37,642 nucleotides of DNA from an uncultured Lachnospiraceae bacterium (GCA_910585355.1 CAJUDN010000023.1:1-37642); one strand, 5' to 3'; counted from the first letter of the stretch, positions 23,080 through 31,284 are shown. The notes: generated by a model from the sequence alone, not told the origin. A program made the numbers and translations.

Positions 23080-23802
23080 ATGGATATCACCATTACCTCA
23101 TGCTTAAATTCTTCCCAGAAAGAAGCCGTTCAATCCCTTCTGGCAGACGTAAAAAAACAAGAATCCCTCACTGTTTCCTTCCCCATGGAAGACGGGGAGC
23201 TTTTTCTTTTAGGTTGGATTGAGAAAAGGCTGTGCGCGGTTCTTTCGTTCATCAGGGAAGGAGAATTGTCTTATGAATGTTCCGCCTTTACCCATCCGTC
23301 TTTCCGCCGGCAGGGCCTCTTTTCACGCTTGTTGGAAGAGGGTCTTTCCCTTCTGCCTCCGGAAGCCGAACTTTTTTTCTATACCGATGGGAACAGCTCC
23401 GATGCCTTATATACCTTAGACTCCATAGGCGCCATATTCTGCTCAAAGGAGCATATGATGACCCTTTCCCCGGAAAAAATCTGGGATTTTCCCGTTTCCG
23501 GGCTTACGGTCTCAGAGACCGAAGAATCTGGTTTCCCTCTCCTTTTATTCGCAGATACCTTCGGTTCCGTCCGAATCTTTGTCTACCCGTCCCATTATTA
23601 TCTCTATGATTTTGAAATTCAGGACTGTTTCCGAAATCAGGGTCACGGGGCTGCGCTTCTTCGCAAAGTTCTCTCCTTCCTGGCCGCTCAAAAAAGAATG
23701 CCCTTCCTTCTTCAGGTATCAGGGGATAACCTTCCTGCGATCCGGCTTTACGAAAAGGCAGGGTTCCAGATTTCTGAAACCCTGTCCTGTTTTCTTTATT
23801 AA
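23080..23802 (+). CDS. Tandem GNAT-fold acetyltransferase
   Basis: A 240-residue protein with two GNAT-like halves. The first has HPSFRRQGLFSRLLEEGL (acetyl-CoA P-loop type RRxGL). The second has IQDCFRNQGHGAALLRKVLS and DNLPAIRLYEKAGFQI, the classic C-terminal GNAT motif. Transfer of acetyl groups from acetyl-CoA is the family activity; the substrate is unknown. It has its own promoter, and its last codons are embedded in a terminator hairpin. Confidence 0.85.
   Translation: MDITITSCLNSSQKEAVQSLLADVKKQESLTVSFPMEDGELFLLGWIEKRLCAVLSFIREGELSYECSAFTHPSFRRQGLFSRLLEEGLSLLPPEAELFFYTDGNSSDALYTLDSIGAIFCSKEHMMTLSPEKIWDFPVSGLTVSETEESGFPLLLFADTFGSVRIFVYPSHYYLYDFEIQDCFRNQGHGAALLRKVLSFLAAQKRMPFLLQVSGDNLPAIRLYEKAGFQISETLSCFLY
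23757..23797. terminator. Bidirectional terminator overlapping the GNAT 3' end
   Basis: GGCAGGGTT (23,757-23,765) pairs with AACCCTGTC (23,778-23,786), extended inside by CAGA/TCTG, and is followed by TGTTTTCTTT. On the other strand CCTTTT follows the stem. It lies between the convergent GNAT and relQ genes but inside the GNAT coding end. Confidence 0.7.
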
Positions 23803-23842
23803 ATTTTGGAAAATGAACAAACCTGCCGGGCAGATACAAATT

Positions 23843-24568
23843 TTAATGTCTGTCAAAGGCAAGGGCGGAGGGACCGCTTTCACGATCCTCAATTTTCCGG
23901 CGGATTTTCAGCATTTGCCGGTCCGTAGCGGCAATGATTTCCGCACAGGCCTTTAGATCCTCACTGATCTCCCCGGAATCGTCCAGATTTTTCTTATATT
24001 TCATCTGGTGATCCAGGCTGGCCCAGAAATCCATCGCCATCGTGCGGATCTGAACCTCCACGCGCATTTTCTCCTTACGGTCCGAAAAGAACACGGGAAT
24101 TTCGATAATCATATGATAGCTTCGGTAGCCGTTTACCTTCGGGCAGCGGATATAGTCCTTCACCATCAGGACCTCCACGTCGTCCTGCCGCGCCAGCATT
24201 TCCGCCACATCATAAATATCATCAATAAAGGAACAGATCACCCGGATTCCCGCCACATCATAAAGATGTTCCGATATGGACCGCACAGTCAGGGGGTGTC
24301 CCCGCCGCTGGAGCTTATCCAGAATGCTCCGCGGTCTTTTTACCCTGGATTTAATCATCTGAATGGGATTTCTCTGGTTTCGTATGGCCAGATCATCGTT
24401 AAGGACCTCAAGTTTTGTCTTCACTTCCCGGATGGCGCAGGAATACATCATCATAATCTGCTGAAACTGCTGGGCCTCATTCAGGAAACTCTCCGGTATT
24501 TCGATGATTCCCGGCGCATTTACAGCTGACTGGAGCAGCCCGTTGTTGGGGTTCATATTAAAGTTCAT
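23843..24568 (-). CDS. relQ: Small alarmone synthetase (RelQ/YjbM type GTP pyrophosphokinase)
   Basis: Makes (p)ppGpp from ATP and GTP or GDP without a hydrolase domain. The 241-residue product shows ATP-binding SRVKRPRSILDKLQRRG, DVAGIRVICSFIDDIYDV, KVNGYRSYHMIIEIPV and EVQIRTMAMDFWASLDHQMK, all in family order. Size excludes the long bifunctional Rel. The ribosome site (CGAGGTG) precedes the ATG, and the 5' untranslated region holds a 15-bp tandem repeat. Likely a stress-response gene under its own promoter. Confidence 0.95.
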   Translation of the reverse strand: MNFNMNPNNGLLQSAVNAPGIIEIPESFLNEAQQFQQIMMMYSCAIREVKTKLEVLNDDLAIRNQRNPIQMIKSRVKRPRSILDKLQRRGHPLTVRSISEHLYDVAGIRVICSFIDDIYDVAEMLARQDDVEVLMVKDYIRCPKVNGYRSYHMIIEIPVFFSDRKEKMRVEVQIRTMAMDFWASLDHQMKYKKNLDDSGEISEDLKACAEIIAATDRQMLKIRRKIEDRESGPSALAFDRH

Positions 24569-24584
24569 TGGTACACCTCGTTAC

Positions 24585-24629
24585 TTCTGTCTGTTGCTTT
24601 TCTGTCTGTTGCTTTTCTGTCTGCTTCCC
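24585..24629. repeat. 15-bp tandem repeat in the relQ 5' untranslated region
   Basis: TTCTGTCTGTTGCTT occurs twice exactly and a third time with changes at its end (24,615-24,629). It is non-coding and only about 20-60 bases upstream of the relQ start, so copy-number change could alter expression. Confidence 0.75.
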
Positions 24630-24683
24630 TTCTGTTTATCACTCTTCCGCTTGCCGCTTTTTATCGCTTATTCTTCTGTTCTT

Positions 24684-24712
24684 ATTATACAGGAAACTGC
24701 TCTGTCCCGCAA
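24684..24712 (-). promoter_or_regulatory. Promoter of relQ
   Basis: TTGCGG (24,707-24,712), 17-base spacer, perfect TATAAT (24,684-24,689) on the minus strand. Confidence 0.7.
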
Positions 24713-24758
24713 TGTCTCAAGCCTTAATTTTCTATAAAACTTTCTAAGGCCCGGCTTC

Positions 24759-24787
24759 TTTACAAGGAACCGAAACCGTGCTATGAT
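24759..24787 (+). promoter_or_regulatory. Promoter of the D-amino acid aminotransferase gene
   Basis: TTTACA (24,759-24,764), 17-base spacer, TATGAT (24,782-24,787), divergent from relQ. Confidence 0.7.
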
Positions 24788-24833
24788 AACCATATACCAT
24801 GATACATAAACTAGGATTTGGGAGGGTAAAACT

Positions 24834-25676
24834 ATGAAAACATTAGGCTACTACAATGGGAATTTCGGTCCTCTGGAAGAAATGACCGTTCCGATGAATG
24901 ACCGTGTCTGCTACTTCGGTGACGGCGTTTATGAGGCCACGCTGGCAAAAAACGGTAAAATCTTTGCGCTAAAAGAGCACCTGGACCGCTTTTTCAACAG
25001 CGCCGGACTTTTAAAAATAGAAATTCCCTACACAAAAGAGGAGCTCGCTTCCATTCTTTATGACATGTTGGCAAAGATGGACGATTCTGAAATCTTCGTG
25101 TACTGGCAGATGACCCGTGGAACCGGGATAAGGCAGCATCAGTTTCCGGCTGCCGGAACAAAAGCCAATCTGTGGATTTTCATGAAGCCTGGAAAACACG
25201 GAGACTCCTCTAAAAAGTTAAAGCTCACCTCCACAGAAGACACCAGATTCCTTCACTGCAACATCAAGACCTTGAACCTGCTTCCCAACGTAATGGCAGC
25301 GGAAAAGGCCGAGGCCATGGGATGTGACGAATGTGTCTTCCACCGCGGTGATGTGGTAACGGAATGCGCCCACAGCAATGTCTCCATCATAAAGAACGGC
25401 GTATTTAAGACTCACCCCACAGACCACTATATTCTTCCGGGGATCACCAGAATGCACATCATTCAGATCTGCAAGGACAACCAGATTCCGGTGGACGAAA
25501 CTCCTTTCACTATGGCTGAACTGATGGATGCCGACGAAGTCATTGTTTCCAGCTCCACGAAATTCTGCGCCCCTGCATATGAAATGGACGGCGTTCCCGT
25601 GGGCGGAAAAGCTCCGGAGCTTGTGAAGCTCATCCAGGAAAAATATCTGGAAAAATTCGAAAACGAAACAAAATAA
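24834..25676 (+). CDS. dat: Class IV aminotransferase, probable D-amino acid transaminase
   Basis: A PLP enzyme of fold type IV, 280 residues. The PLP lysine lies in HCNIKTLNLLPNVMAA. GDGVYEATLAKNGKIFALKE, YWQMTRGTGIRQHQFP and ILPGITRMHI fit the D-alanine transaminase branch better than the branched-chain (IlvE) or 4-amino-4-deoxychorismate lyase branches. Such enzymes supply D-glutamate for peptidoglycan. GGGAGG precedes the ATG; a strong terminator follows five bases after the stop. The gene is monocistronic. Confidence 0.87.
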   Translation: MKTLGYYNGNFGPLEEMTVPMNDRVCYFGDGVYEATLAKNGKIFALKEHLDRFFNSAGLLKIEIPYTKEELASILYDMLAKMDDSEIFVYWQMTRGTGIRQHQFPAAGTKANLWIFMKPGKHGDSSKKLKLTSTEDTRFLHCNIKTLNLLPNVMAAEKAEAMGCDECVFHRGDVVTECAHSNVSIIKNGVFKTHPTDHYILPGITRMHIIQICKDNQIPVDETPFTMAELMDADEVIVSSSTKFCAPAYEMDGVPVGGKAPELVKLIQEKYLEKFENETK

Positions 25677-25680
25677 AAAG

Positions 25681-25725
25681 TACAGGGAGGGGACCCGTTT
25701 TTTCAGGTTCCCTTCCTGTATTTTT
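25681..25725 (+). terminator. Rho-independent terminator of dat
   Basis: TACAGGGAGGGGACCC pairs with GGTTCCCTTCCTGTA (two wobble positions), followed by TTTTT at 25,721-25,725. Confidence 0.88.
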
Positions 25726-25733
25726 CGTTCGAC

Positions 25734-25822
25734 AAATAGCTGGACCAAGTACACAAAATTTTTTTGGGGTACAGGTCAAAAAATGCCGGCATAGTGGGAC
25801 TTCGCTGTGGCTTTTTAACCTG
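25734..25822. repeat. Intergenic hairpin repeat, family A, copy 2
   Basis: The first ~50 bases match 2465-2517. The copy continues into a hairpin: CAGGTCAAAAAATGCC (25,772-25,787) with GGCTTTTTAACCTG (25,809-25,822). It lies between the convergent dat and nth genes. Confidence 0.65.
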
Positions 25823-25884
25823 TGCAGCCGGGAATACAGGCAGGGAATTAATCCAGTTATTTTAAAAAGCAATGTACCAGCCGG

Positions 25885-26526
25885 CTACACGCCCTGCTTT
25901 TTGCAGATATCCTTCAGACAGCACTTCTGACAAAAGGGCTTTGTTCTGGCTGTACAGATTTCCCGTCCATGGTAAACCAGGCGATGGCAGAAATCACTTC
26001 CCTCCTCCGGAGGAATTAACTTCCAAAGCTCCATCTCCACTTTTTTGGGCTCCTTAATCCCATCCACCAGTCCCATCCGGTTCACCAGGCGGATACAATG
26101 TGTGTCCGTTACAATGGCCGGTTTCCCGAACACATCCCCCATGATTAAATTGGCACTTTTTCTTCCCACCCCGGGCAGCTTTAAAAGGGCGTTGAAGTCG
26201 TCCGGCACTTTTCCGTCGTAATCCTCATATAAAATCTTCATGCAGGCGCTGATATCCCGGGCCTTGCTGTGTCCCAGGCCGCAGGGCTTTACAATTTCCT
26301 CAATCTCTTCCGGTGTAGCCTTTGCCAGGGCCTTCACATCCGGAAATTTTTCATACAGCTTTTCCACTACCACATTGACCCTCGCATCCGTACACTGCGC
26401 CGCCAGCCGCACACTGACCAGAAGCTTCCACGCTTCGTTGTAATCCAGCGTGCATCCGGCGTCCGGATATTCTTTTTTCAGCCGTTCAATGATCTCTCCA
26501 GCCAGCTTTTTTCTTTCGTTTTCCAT
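25885..26526 (-). CDS. nth: Endonuclease III
   Basis: Bifunctional DNA glycosylase/AP lyase removing oxidised pyrimidines. The 213-residue product has the helix-hairpin-helix LPGVGRKSANLIMG with the catalytic Lys, VTDTHCIRLVNRMG with the catalytic Asp, and the [4Fe-4S] ligands C-x6-C-x2-C-x5-C in the final 20 residues. The length is standard. The upstream 313 bases (26,527-26,839) hold one candidate 26-codon ORF and nothing else recognised. Confidence 0.96.
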   Translation of the reverse strand: MENERKKLAGEIIERLKKEYPDAGCTLDYNEAWKLLVSVRLAAQCTDARVNVVVEKLYEKFPDVKALAKATPEEIEEIVKPCGLGHSKARDISACMKILYEDYDGKVPDDFNALLKLPGVGRKSANLIMGDVFGKPAIVTDTHCIRLVNRMGLVDGIKEPKKVEMELWKLIPPEEGSDFCHRLVYHGREICTARTKPFCQKCCLKDICKKQGV

Positions 26527-26572
26527 GATTTATTTCTCCTATTTACAATGTTAATATAGAGCAGGTCTTTCG

Positions 26573-26653
26573 TTACCTGTCCTTATTTAAGAACACGGCA
26601 AATAAAGCGTAAATATCATCTATCGTAAAAAACTTTTTTATTGCCCGTGTCAT
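26573..26653 (-). CDS. Candidate 26-residue small protein upstream of nth
   Basis: The ATG at 26,653 follows GAGAGGAG at good spacing and encodes MTRAIKKFFTIDDIYALFAV plus six residues (FLNKDR). A basic, aromatic start then an amphipathic stretch looks protein-like. It sits 46 bases before nth on the same strand. It could be a small membrane-associated protein or a leader peptide; chance is possible at this length. Confidence 0.4.
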   Translation of the reverse strand: MTRAIKKFFTIDDIYALFAVFLNKDR

Positions 26654-26839
26654 ATCCGGTCTCCTCTCTCCTGTTTTCTACAATATCGTATCACATTTTG
26701 ACAGCTTTTAAAAGAAATTCACTATACGTCCCCAAATTTTTTGTTACCGTTCGTGACAGTTCAGGCGATGGGGAATCAGATGGACATCCTACACCTGTTG
26801 TCTGCCTCTGAAGGACAAGAAGACAGGCCGTCTAAACGG

Positions 26840-28684
26840 TTACAATTTTTCTATACAGCTCAAAAATCTTTCCCCGTATTTCTCAAACTTAAATTCTCCC
26901 ACCCCTGACACCTTAAGCATCTCCTGCTTATTCTTTGGTTTTACTATGCACATATGTGTCAGTGTCTTATCCGAAAACACAATGTAAGGAGGAACTTTCT
27001 CTTCCTTTGCTATCTCTGTCCGAAGAGCTCTTAACCTTTCAAATAAACTTTCTTCTTTCTCTGTGAGCTGTTCTTTCCCCGGGATACCCGCTTTATTTTT
27101 CCTGCTCTTAGATTCCGCTTCCTTCGCCGTTCTGTCTGATTCCTTTGCAAGCTTCATTATAATCTGCTTATGATCTTCCATGATCTCTTTTGCTTTCGCC
27201 GTCAGCTTGACAATGGCGTACTCGTCGTTGGTAACGAATAAATATCCTTCCAGCTGTAAATAATTTAATACCTGTCTGATTTTGTATGTAGGAACTTTAC
27301 TCAAAACGGCATAGTAAGGATTTTCATTCATTCTGTAATTCCTTATCTTAGCCGTATTGGCTCCATGCACCGTATCTATAACTACTGTTGTGCCATATCT
27401 CTGCCTGCTGCTTCCTGTGCAGCCGATCAGCGCTCTGGCAGTCTCCGTTACGTCTACCTGTTCAAACTGAGTCAAACAATTCGAACAGTTTCCGCAATAA
27501 TTGCTGCCATACTCTCCAAAATATTTTAATATGTAATCCCTCAGGCACTCATTCGTAAAGCAATAGAACGTCATTTTCTTCAGGTGCTCCTTATCACGCT
27601 CTTTTACGATTGCCCTCATGGCTTCATCCAGTTCTAGGTTATCCTGATTATTTTCGATAAATAATTGATTTGTAATTACATCTCTGCTGCTGTAATATAA
27701 AATGCACTCTGCCGGTTCTCCGTCACGTCCCGCCCTGCCGGCCTCCTGATAATAAGACTCTATATTCTTTGGCATACCGTAATGGAGTACAAACCTGACG
27801 TTGCTTTTATCGATCCCCATGCCAAACGCTGACGTACTGACCATTACAGGTATCCTGTCATAAATAAAGTCGTCCTGATTTTTTCTCCTTTCTTCATCAC
27901 TCAAACCCGCATGATACCGTGTCGCCGAAAAGCCGTCTTTAATCAGCAGCCCACATATTTCTTCCACCTGCTTCCGGGTCAAACAATAAATAATACCGCT
28001 GTCGCTTCTATGTGTTTCCAGATAATTTTTGATTGCGCTATATCTGTCTTTTACGGTCATAACGCCAAAATACAGATTATTTCTGTCAAATCCGGTTGTA
28101 ATCACGAAAGGGTCCTGTAACTCCAGGATATCTATGATATCGTCTCTGACTTCCTTCGTCGCCGTAGCTGTAAACGCACTCACAACGGGACGCCTTGGCA
28201 GCCTCTTAATAAACTCAACGATCTTTAAATAGCTTGGTCTGAAATCCTGCCCCCACTGAGATACACAATGAGCCTCATCCACTGCTACCATCACAATATT
28301 GCTGTGCAGGGCAAAATCTAAAAATTCATCAGTTACCAGCCTCTCCGGCGCCACATAAATAATCGGATAGCGTCCCTGCTTCGCAAACCCAAGAGCCTTA
28401 TAATATTGATTTGCCGTCAATGAACTGTTTAAAAACGCGGCGTGTATTCCGGCCTGATTCAAGCTCCCCACCTGATCCTTCATCAAAGAAATCAGCGGAG
28501 AGATTACCAGAGTAATCCCGTTCATTAATAAAGCCGGAATCTGATAACACAAAGATTTACCAGCTCCGGTCGGCATAATTCCTAAGGTATCTTTCCCTTC
28601 TAATATATGATCAATTAATGTTTCCTGGGCATTTCTGAATGTATCATATCCAAAATATTTTTTTAAAATCTCGTATTTATCCAT
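26840..28684 (-). CDS. recQ: ATP-dependent DNA helicase RecQ
   Basis: A 3'-5' superfamily 2 helicase for recombination and fork repair, 614 residues. Motif I is IMPTGAGKSLCYQIPALL, motif II and the aromatic loop DEAHCVSQWGQDFRPSY, motif III SAFTATAT, and motif VI YYQEAGRAGRDGEPAE. The RecQ-C zinc site is CFTNEC ... YCGNCSNC, followed by a winged helix and a C-terminal HRDC-like segment (FSDKTLTHMCIVKPKNKQEM). The order and length are typical. No neighbour suggests a specialised role. Confidence 0.96.
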   Translation of the reverse strand: MDKYEILKKYFGYDTFRNAQETLIDHILEGKDTLGIMPTGAGKSLCYQIPALLMNGITLVISPLISLMKDQVGSLNQAGIHAAFLNSSLTANQYYKALGFAKQGRYPIIYVAPERLVTDEFLDFALHSNIVMVAVDEAHCVSQWGQDFRPSYLKIVEFIKRLPRRPVVSAFTATATKEVRDDIIDILELQDPFVITTGFDRNNLYFGVMTVKDRYSAIKNYLETHRSDSGIIYCLTRKQVEEICGLLIKDGFSATRYHAGLSDEERRKNQDDFIYDRIPVMVSTSAFGMGIDKSNVRFVLHYGMPKNIESYYQEAGRAGRDGEPAECILYYSSRDVITNQLFIENNQDNLELDEAMRAIVKERDKEHLKKMTFYCFTNECLRDYILKYFGEYGSNYCGNCSNCLTQFEQVDVTETARALIGCTGSSRQRYGTTVVIDTVHGANTAKIRNYRMNENPYYAVLSKVPTYKIRQVLNYLQLEGYLFVTNDEYAIVKLTAKAKEIMEDHKQIIMKLAKESDRTAKEAESKSRKNKAGIPGKEQLTEKEESLFERLRALRTEIAKEEKVPPYIVFSDKTLTHMCIVKPKNKQEMLKVSGVGEFKFEKYGERFLSCIEKL

Positions 28685-28830
28685 TTTGCTGTTTTATCCT
28701 GCCTTCTCCCTTTCTGTCTTATCCCTTTCCTTTTTTATTCTTCATTATAACCATTTTATCAATATTTGCAATAAAAATCGCCTTTTCCATACGCATCAAA
28801 AAAGTAAAGGAATTACTATTCGCGCAGAGA

Positions 28831-28894
28831 GCATGGGGAAAACCGGACGAAAATTGCCTTATAAGCACGCTTAACGTCTATTTTCAGCCGGAAA
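28831..28894. repeat. Family D repeat, copy 1 (partial, hairpin 3 only)
   Basis: GCATGGGGAAAACCGGACGA through GTCTATTTTCAGCCGG repeats 28,971-29,033 almost exactly, 139 bases away in the same orientation. Its hairpin 3 is imperfect and the first two hairpins are absent. Bases 28,685-28,830 contain no recognised gene. Confidence 0.7.
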
Positions 28895-28925
28895 AGCGAA
28901 GTACTTTCTATCCACAGGGCGCATC

Positions 28926-29038
28926 TTCTTGTCCGTCTTGAGACGAACAAGAAGCATCGGGCGTTCGCCCGATGGGGAAAACCGGACGGAAATTGCCTTA
29001 TAAGCACGCTTAACGTCTATTTTCGTCCGGTTTTCCCC
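28926..29038. repeat. Three-hairpin repeat, family D, copy 2 (complete)
   Basis: Hairpin 1: TTCTTGTCCGTCT/AGACGAACAAGAA (28,926-28,953). Hairpin 2: CATCGGGC-GTTC-GCCCGATG (28,955-28,974, perfect). Hairpin 3: GGGGAAAACCGGACG with CGTCCGGTTTTCCCC (28,974-29,038, 15 bp perfect). The element provides the last eight codons and stop of the MATE gene. Confidence 0.8.
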
Positions 29039-30365
29039 GCCCTGCAAACTGTAGCGTGAAGTATACGCCGCACAGGATAATCTGTACCAGAGAAGAAGCC
29101 GGCGTCGCCAGCCCGATATGAAAAAGACCCGCCCCGGCCTGACGGCTGACAAGAAAGCTTACGGGCAGTCTTACGCCAAAAGCTCCGATAATGCCCTGCG
29201 CCATAACAAACACGGTATTTCCGGTTCCGTTAAAATATCCGATGAAGCAAAACAAAAAGGAGGTCAGAAGACAGTCGATGGCATACGCCTTCAGGTATTC
29301 ATAAGCGGCGGCGATAACAGCCGCATCCTTGGCAAACAGCCCCGCCAGCAGGTCCCCGTGGAAAAAGGTGAGATATCCCATCAGAATACCGGCCGCCAGA
29401 GAAGAAGCAATCCCGCAAAGAAGGGCCTTTCTCGCCCGCCCTCCCTTCCCCGCCCCCATATTCTGTGCGACAAAGGCGGACATGGCCTGCATATAGGAAG
29501 AAGGCACCAGCATCACAAAGCCACAGAGCTTTTCCGCGACGCCTACTCCCGCGGACGCAGTCAGGCCAAGGCTGTTGACAATTGCCGTGATGGCAAGAAA
29601 AGAAATATTCACCAGCAAATCCTGCAAAGCGATAGGAGTACCCAGAAAAAGAAGCTGTCGGATATATGCGCTCCTGGGGCGGATGTCCTTTTTATGAAAG
29701 GTAAACGGCAACGTCCGTCTGCGGATAATGATAACGGACAGCGCCACGCTGGCAGCCTGAGCAAGCACGGTAGCGGCAGCTGCGCCGGCCGTCCCCATAT
29801 GGAATCCTGCAACCAAAGCCAGATCACCGATGATATTTAACACACAGGCAATAGAGACCGTTACCAAAGGCATGGCAGAATCACCGATGCCGCGGAAAAT
29901 ACTACCCACCAGATTATAAGCAACGATAAAAACAGCCCCGGCAGAACAGATTGTTATGTAGGAAACCGTCTTATGGAAGGCTTCCGGGGGCGCATGCATA
30001 ACCCGCGCCAGGAAGGGCGCGGCAGCTGTCATAAGGACGGATACGGCTAACGCCAAAACTCCGAACAGCCAGATGCCGCTTCCGATAATTTTTCCTGCTT
30101 CTTCTTTTCTCCCCTCGCCGATTTTTCGTCCCACCAGAACGGTTAGTCCCATGGCCAGCCCCGTTATCACGACGGTGACCGTATGCATAACCATGGAACC
30201 GGTGGCGACGGCGGAAACATCCGCGCTGGTTCCGAACTGCCCAACGATTAACAGATCAACGGCGCCGTACATGGTCTGCAAAAACAACGCCATTAACACC
30301 GGCAGCGCAAAACGAAGCAGGGGGATAAATATTTTGCCTTCTGTGAAATTCTGTGTCTGCTTCAT
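29010..30365 (-). CDS. MATE family efflux transporter
   Basis: A 451-residue, 12-helix membrane protein of the MATE/DinF type: QNFTEGKIFIPLLRFALPVL at the start, MYGAVDLLIVGQFG in the first helices, and the second-half repeat FLGTPIALQDLLVNISFLAI. These antiporters export cationic or hydrophobic compounds using Na+ or H+; the substrate is not predictable. GGAGGG precedes the ATG at 30,365. A rho-independent terminator lies just upstream, so expression may rely on read-through. The C-terminal tail (GKPDENRR) is encoded by a family D repeat. Confidence 0.9.
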   Translation of the reverse strand: MKQTQNFTEGKIFIPLLRFALPVLMALFLQTMYGAVDLLIVGQFGTSADVSAVATGSMVMHTVTVVITGLAMGLTVLVGRKIGEGRKEEAGKIIGSGIWLFGVLALAVSVLMTAAAPFLARVMHAPPEAFHKTVSYITICSAGAVFIVAYNLVGSIFRGIGDSAMPLVTVSIACVLNIIGDLALVAGFHMGTAGAAAATVLAQAASVALSVIIIRRRTLPFTFHKKDIRPRSAYIRQLLFLGTPIALQDLLVNISFLAITAIVNSLGLTASAGVGVAEKLCGFVMLVPSSYMQAMSAFVAQNMGAGKGGRARKALLCGIASSLAAGILMGYLTFFHGDLLAGLFAKDAAVIAAAYEYLKAYAIDCLLTSFLFCFIGYFNGTGNTVFVMAQGIIGAFGVRLPVSFLVSRQAGAGLFHIGLATPASSLVQIILCGVYFTLQFAGRGKPDENRR

Positions 30366-30383
30366 AAATCCCTCCAAATGTGT

Positions 30384-30426
30384 AAAAGCCGGATAAGAAC
30401 CGGGCTGCCCCGACATCTTATCCGGC
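30384..30426 (-). terminator. Terminator of the transaldolase gene, directly upstream of the MATE gene
   Basis: GCCGGATAAGA and TCTTATCCGGC (30,388-30,398 and 30,416-30,426) form a perfect 11-bp stem, followed in minus-strand transcription by TTTT. The MATE ribosome site begins about ten bases later. Confidence 0.85.
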
Positions 30427-30451
30427 TTATATATCCTGTCTCACGGTATTG

Positions 30452-31105
30452 CTATTTTCCAAATACAGCTTCGTAGTCCTTGCGGAACTTTTCTATTCCC
30501 TGGTCTGTTAGCGGATGATGCACCATCTGTTCAATTACCTTGTACGGTACGGTTGCGATGTCCGCTCCGGCCAGAGCACAGTCCGTTACATGGATGGTGT
30601 TGCGGACGCTGGCGGCAATGATTTCCGTGGTAATATTGTGGATATTGAAAATCTGGGCCACCGTATCAATCAGATCAATTCCCGGCTGGGAAATATCATC
30701 CAGGCGGCCTAAAAACGGAGAGACATACGCCGCCCCGGCTCTCGCTGCCAGAAGCGCCTGATTGGCAGTAAAAATAAGAGTCATATTGACCCGGATTCCC
30801 TCGGATGCCAGAACCTTTGTGGCCTTTAAGCCCTCGGTGGTCATGGGAATCTTTACTACCATGTTGGGATGAAGCTTTGCAATCTCACGCCCCTCGGCAA
30901 TCATCCCTTCGGCGTCTGTGGTTGTGGCCTTTACCTCACCGCTGATGGGACCGTCCACGATGGATGCGATCTCCTTTAACGTCTCCACATAATCCTTTCC
31001 CTCTTTGGCGATCAGGGACGGGTTTGTGGTAACGCCGCAGATCACTCCCATATCATTGGCTTTCCGGATTTCTTCCACATTTGCAGTATCAATAAAAAAT
31101 TTCAT
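30452..31105 (-). CDS. Small transaldolase / fructose-6-phosphate aldolase-like protein
   Basis: A 217-residue TIM-barrel enzyme of the short TalC/FSA type. KFFIDTANVEEIRKANDMGV, VCGVTTNPSLIAKEG-like ICGVTTNPSLIAKEGKDY, MVVKIPMTTEGLKA with the Schiff-base Lys, and FLGRLDDISQPGIDLI are diagnostic. In clostridia these short proteins usually act as transaldolases in the pentose phosphate pathway, but aldolase activity cannot be excluded. AAGGAGGG precedes the ATG. It has its own promoter and terminator. Confidence 0.92.
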   Translation of the reverse strand: MKFFIDTANVEEIRKANDMGVICGVTTNPSLIAKEGKDYVETLKEIASIVDGPISGEVKATTTDAEGMIAEGREIAKLHPNMVVKIPMTTEGLKATKVLASEGIRVNMTLIFTANQALLAARAGAAYVSPFLGRLDDISQPGIDLIDTVAQIFNIHNITTEIIAASVRNTIHVTDCALAGADIATVPYKVIEQMVHHPLTDQGIEKFRKDYEAVFGK

Positions 31106-31284
31106 CGGTATTCCCTCCTTGTTACATTTCCTGAACAGACACGTCTGTTAAGGCAGACGCTTCCAATATCTGCAATCCGGGCTAACGCCCTGCTTACTCA
31201 TGCCGGCCATCCCGTCCGATATCCGCGAATCCGCTCATGCGGGCATGGCTCATTCACGACTGCCGACCGGGACTTTCATAGAAT
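31106..31284 (-). promoter_or_regulatory. Long structured leader of the transaldolase gene
   Basis: About 170 untranslated bases separate the promoter from the start. They hold CGTCTG/CAGACG (6 bp) and GGGC/GCCC hairpins, a CATGCC/GGCATG outer stem, and a family E repeat (31,244-31,275). No known riboswitch was recognised. Confidence 0.4.
31244..31275. repeat. Dispersed repeat, family E, copy 2
   Basis: Matches 22,915-22,946 in inverted orientation (CATGGCTCATTCACGACTGC and onward). It sits immediately downstream of the transaldolase promoter. Confidence 0.5.

Noticed and set aside
28816..29152. Overlapping minus-strand frames containing a repeated KIDVKRAYKAI peptide
   Set aside because: The repeated peptide is just the family D DNA repeat read in one frame, not a duplicated protein.
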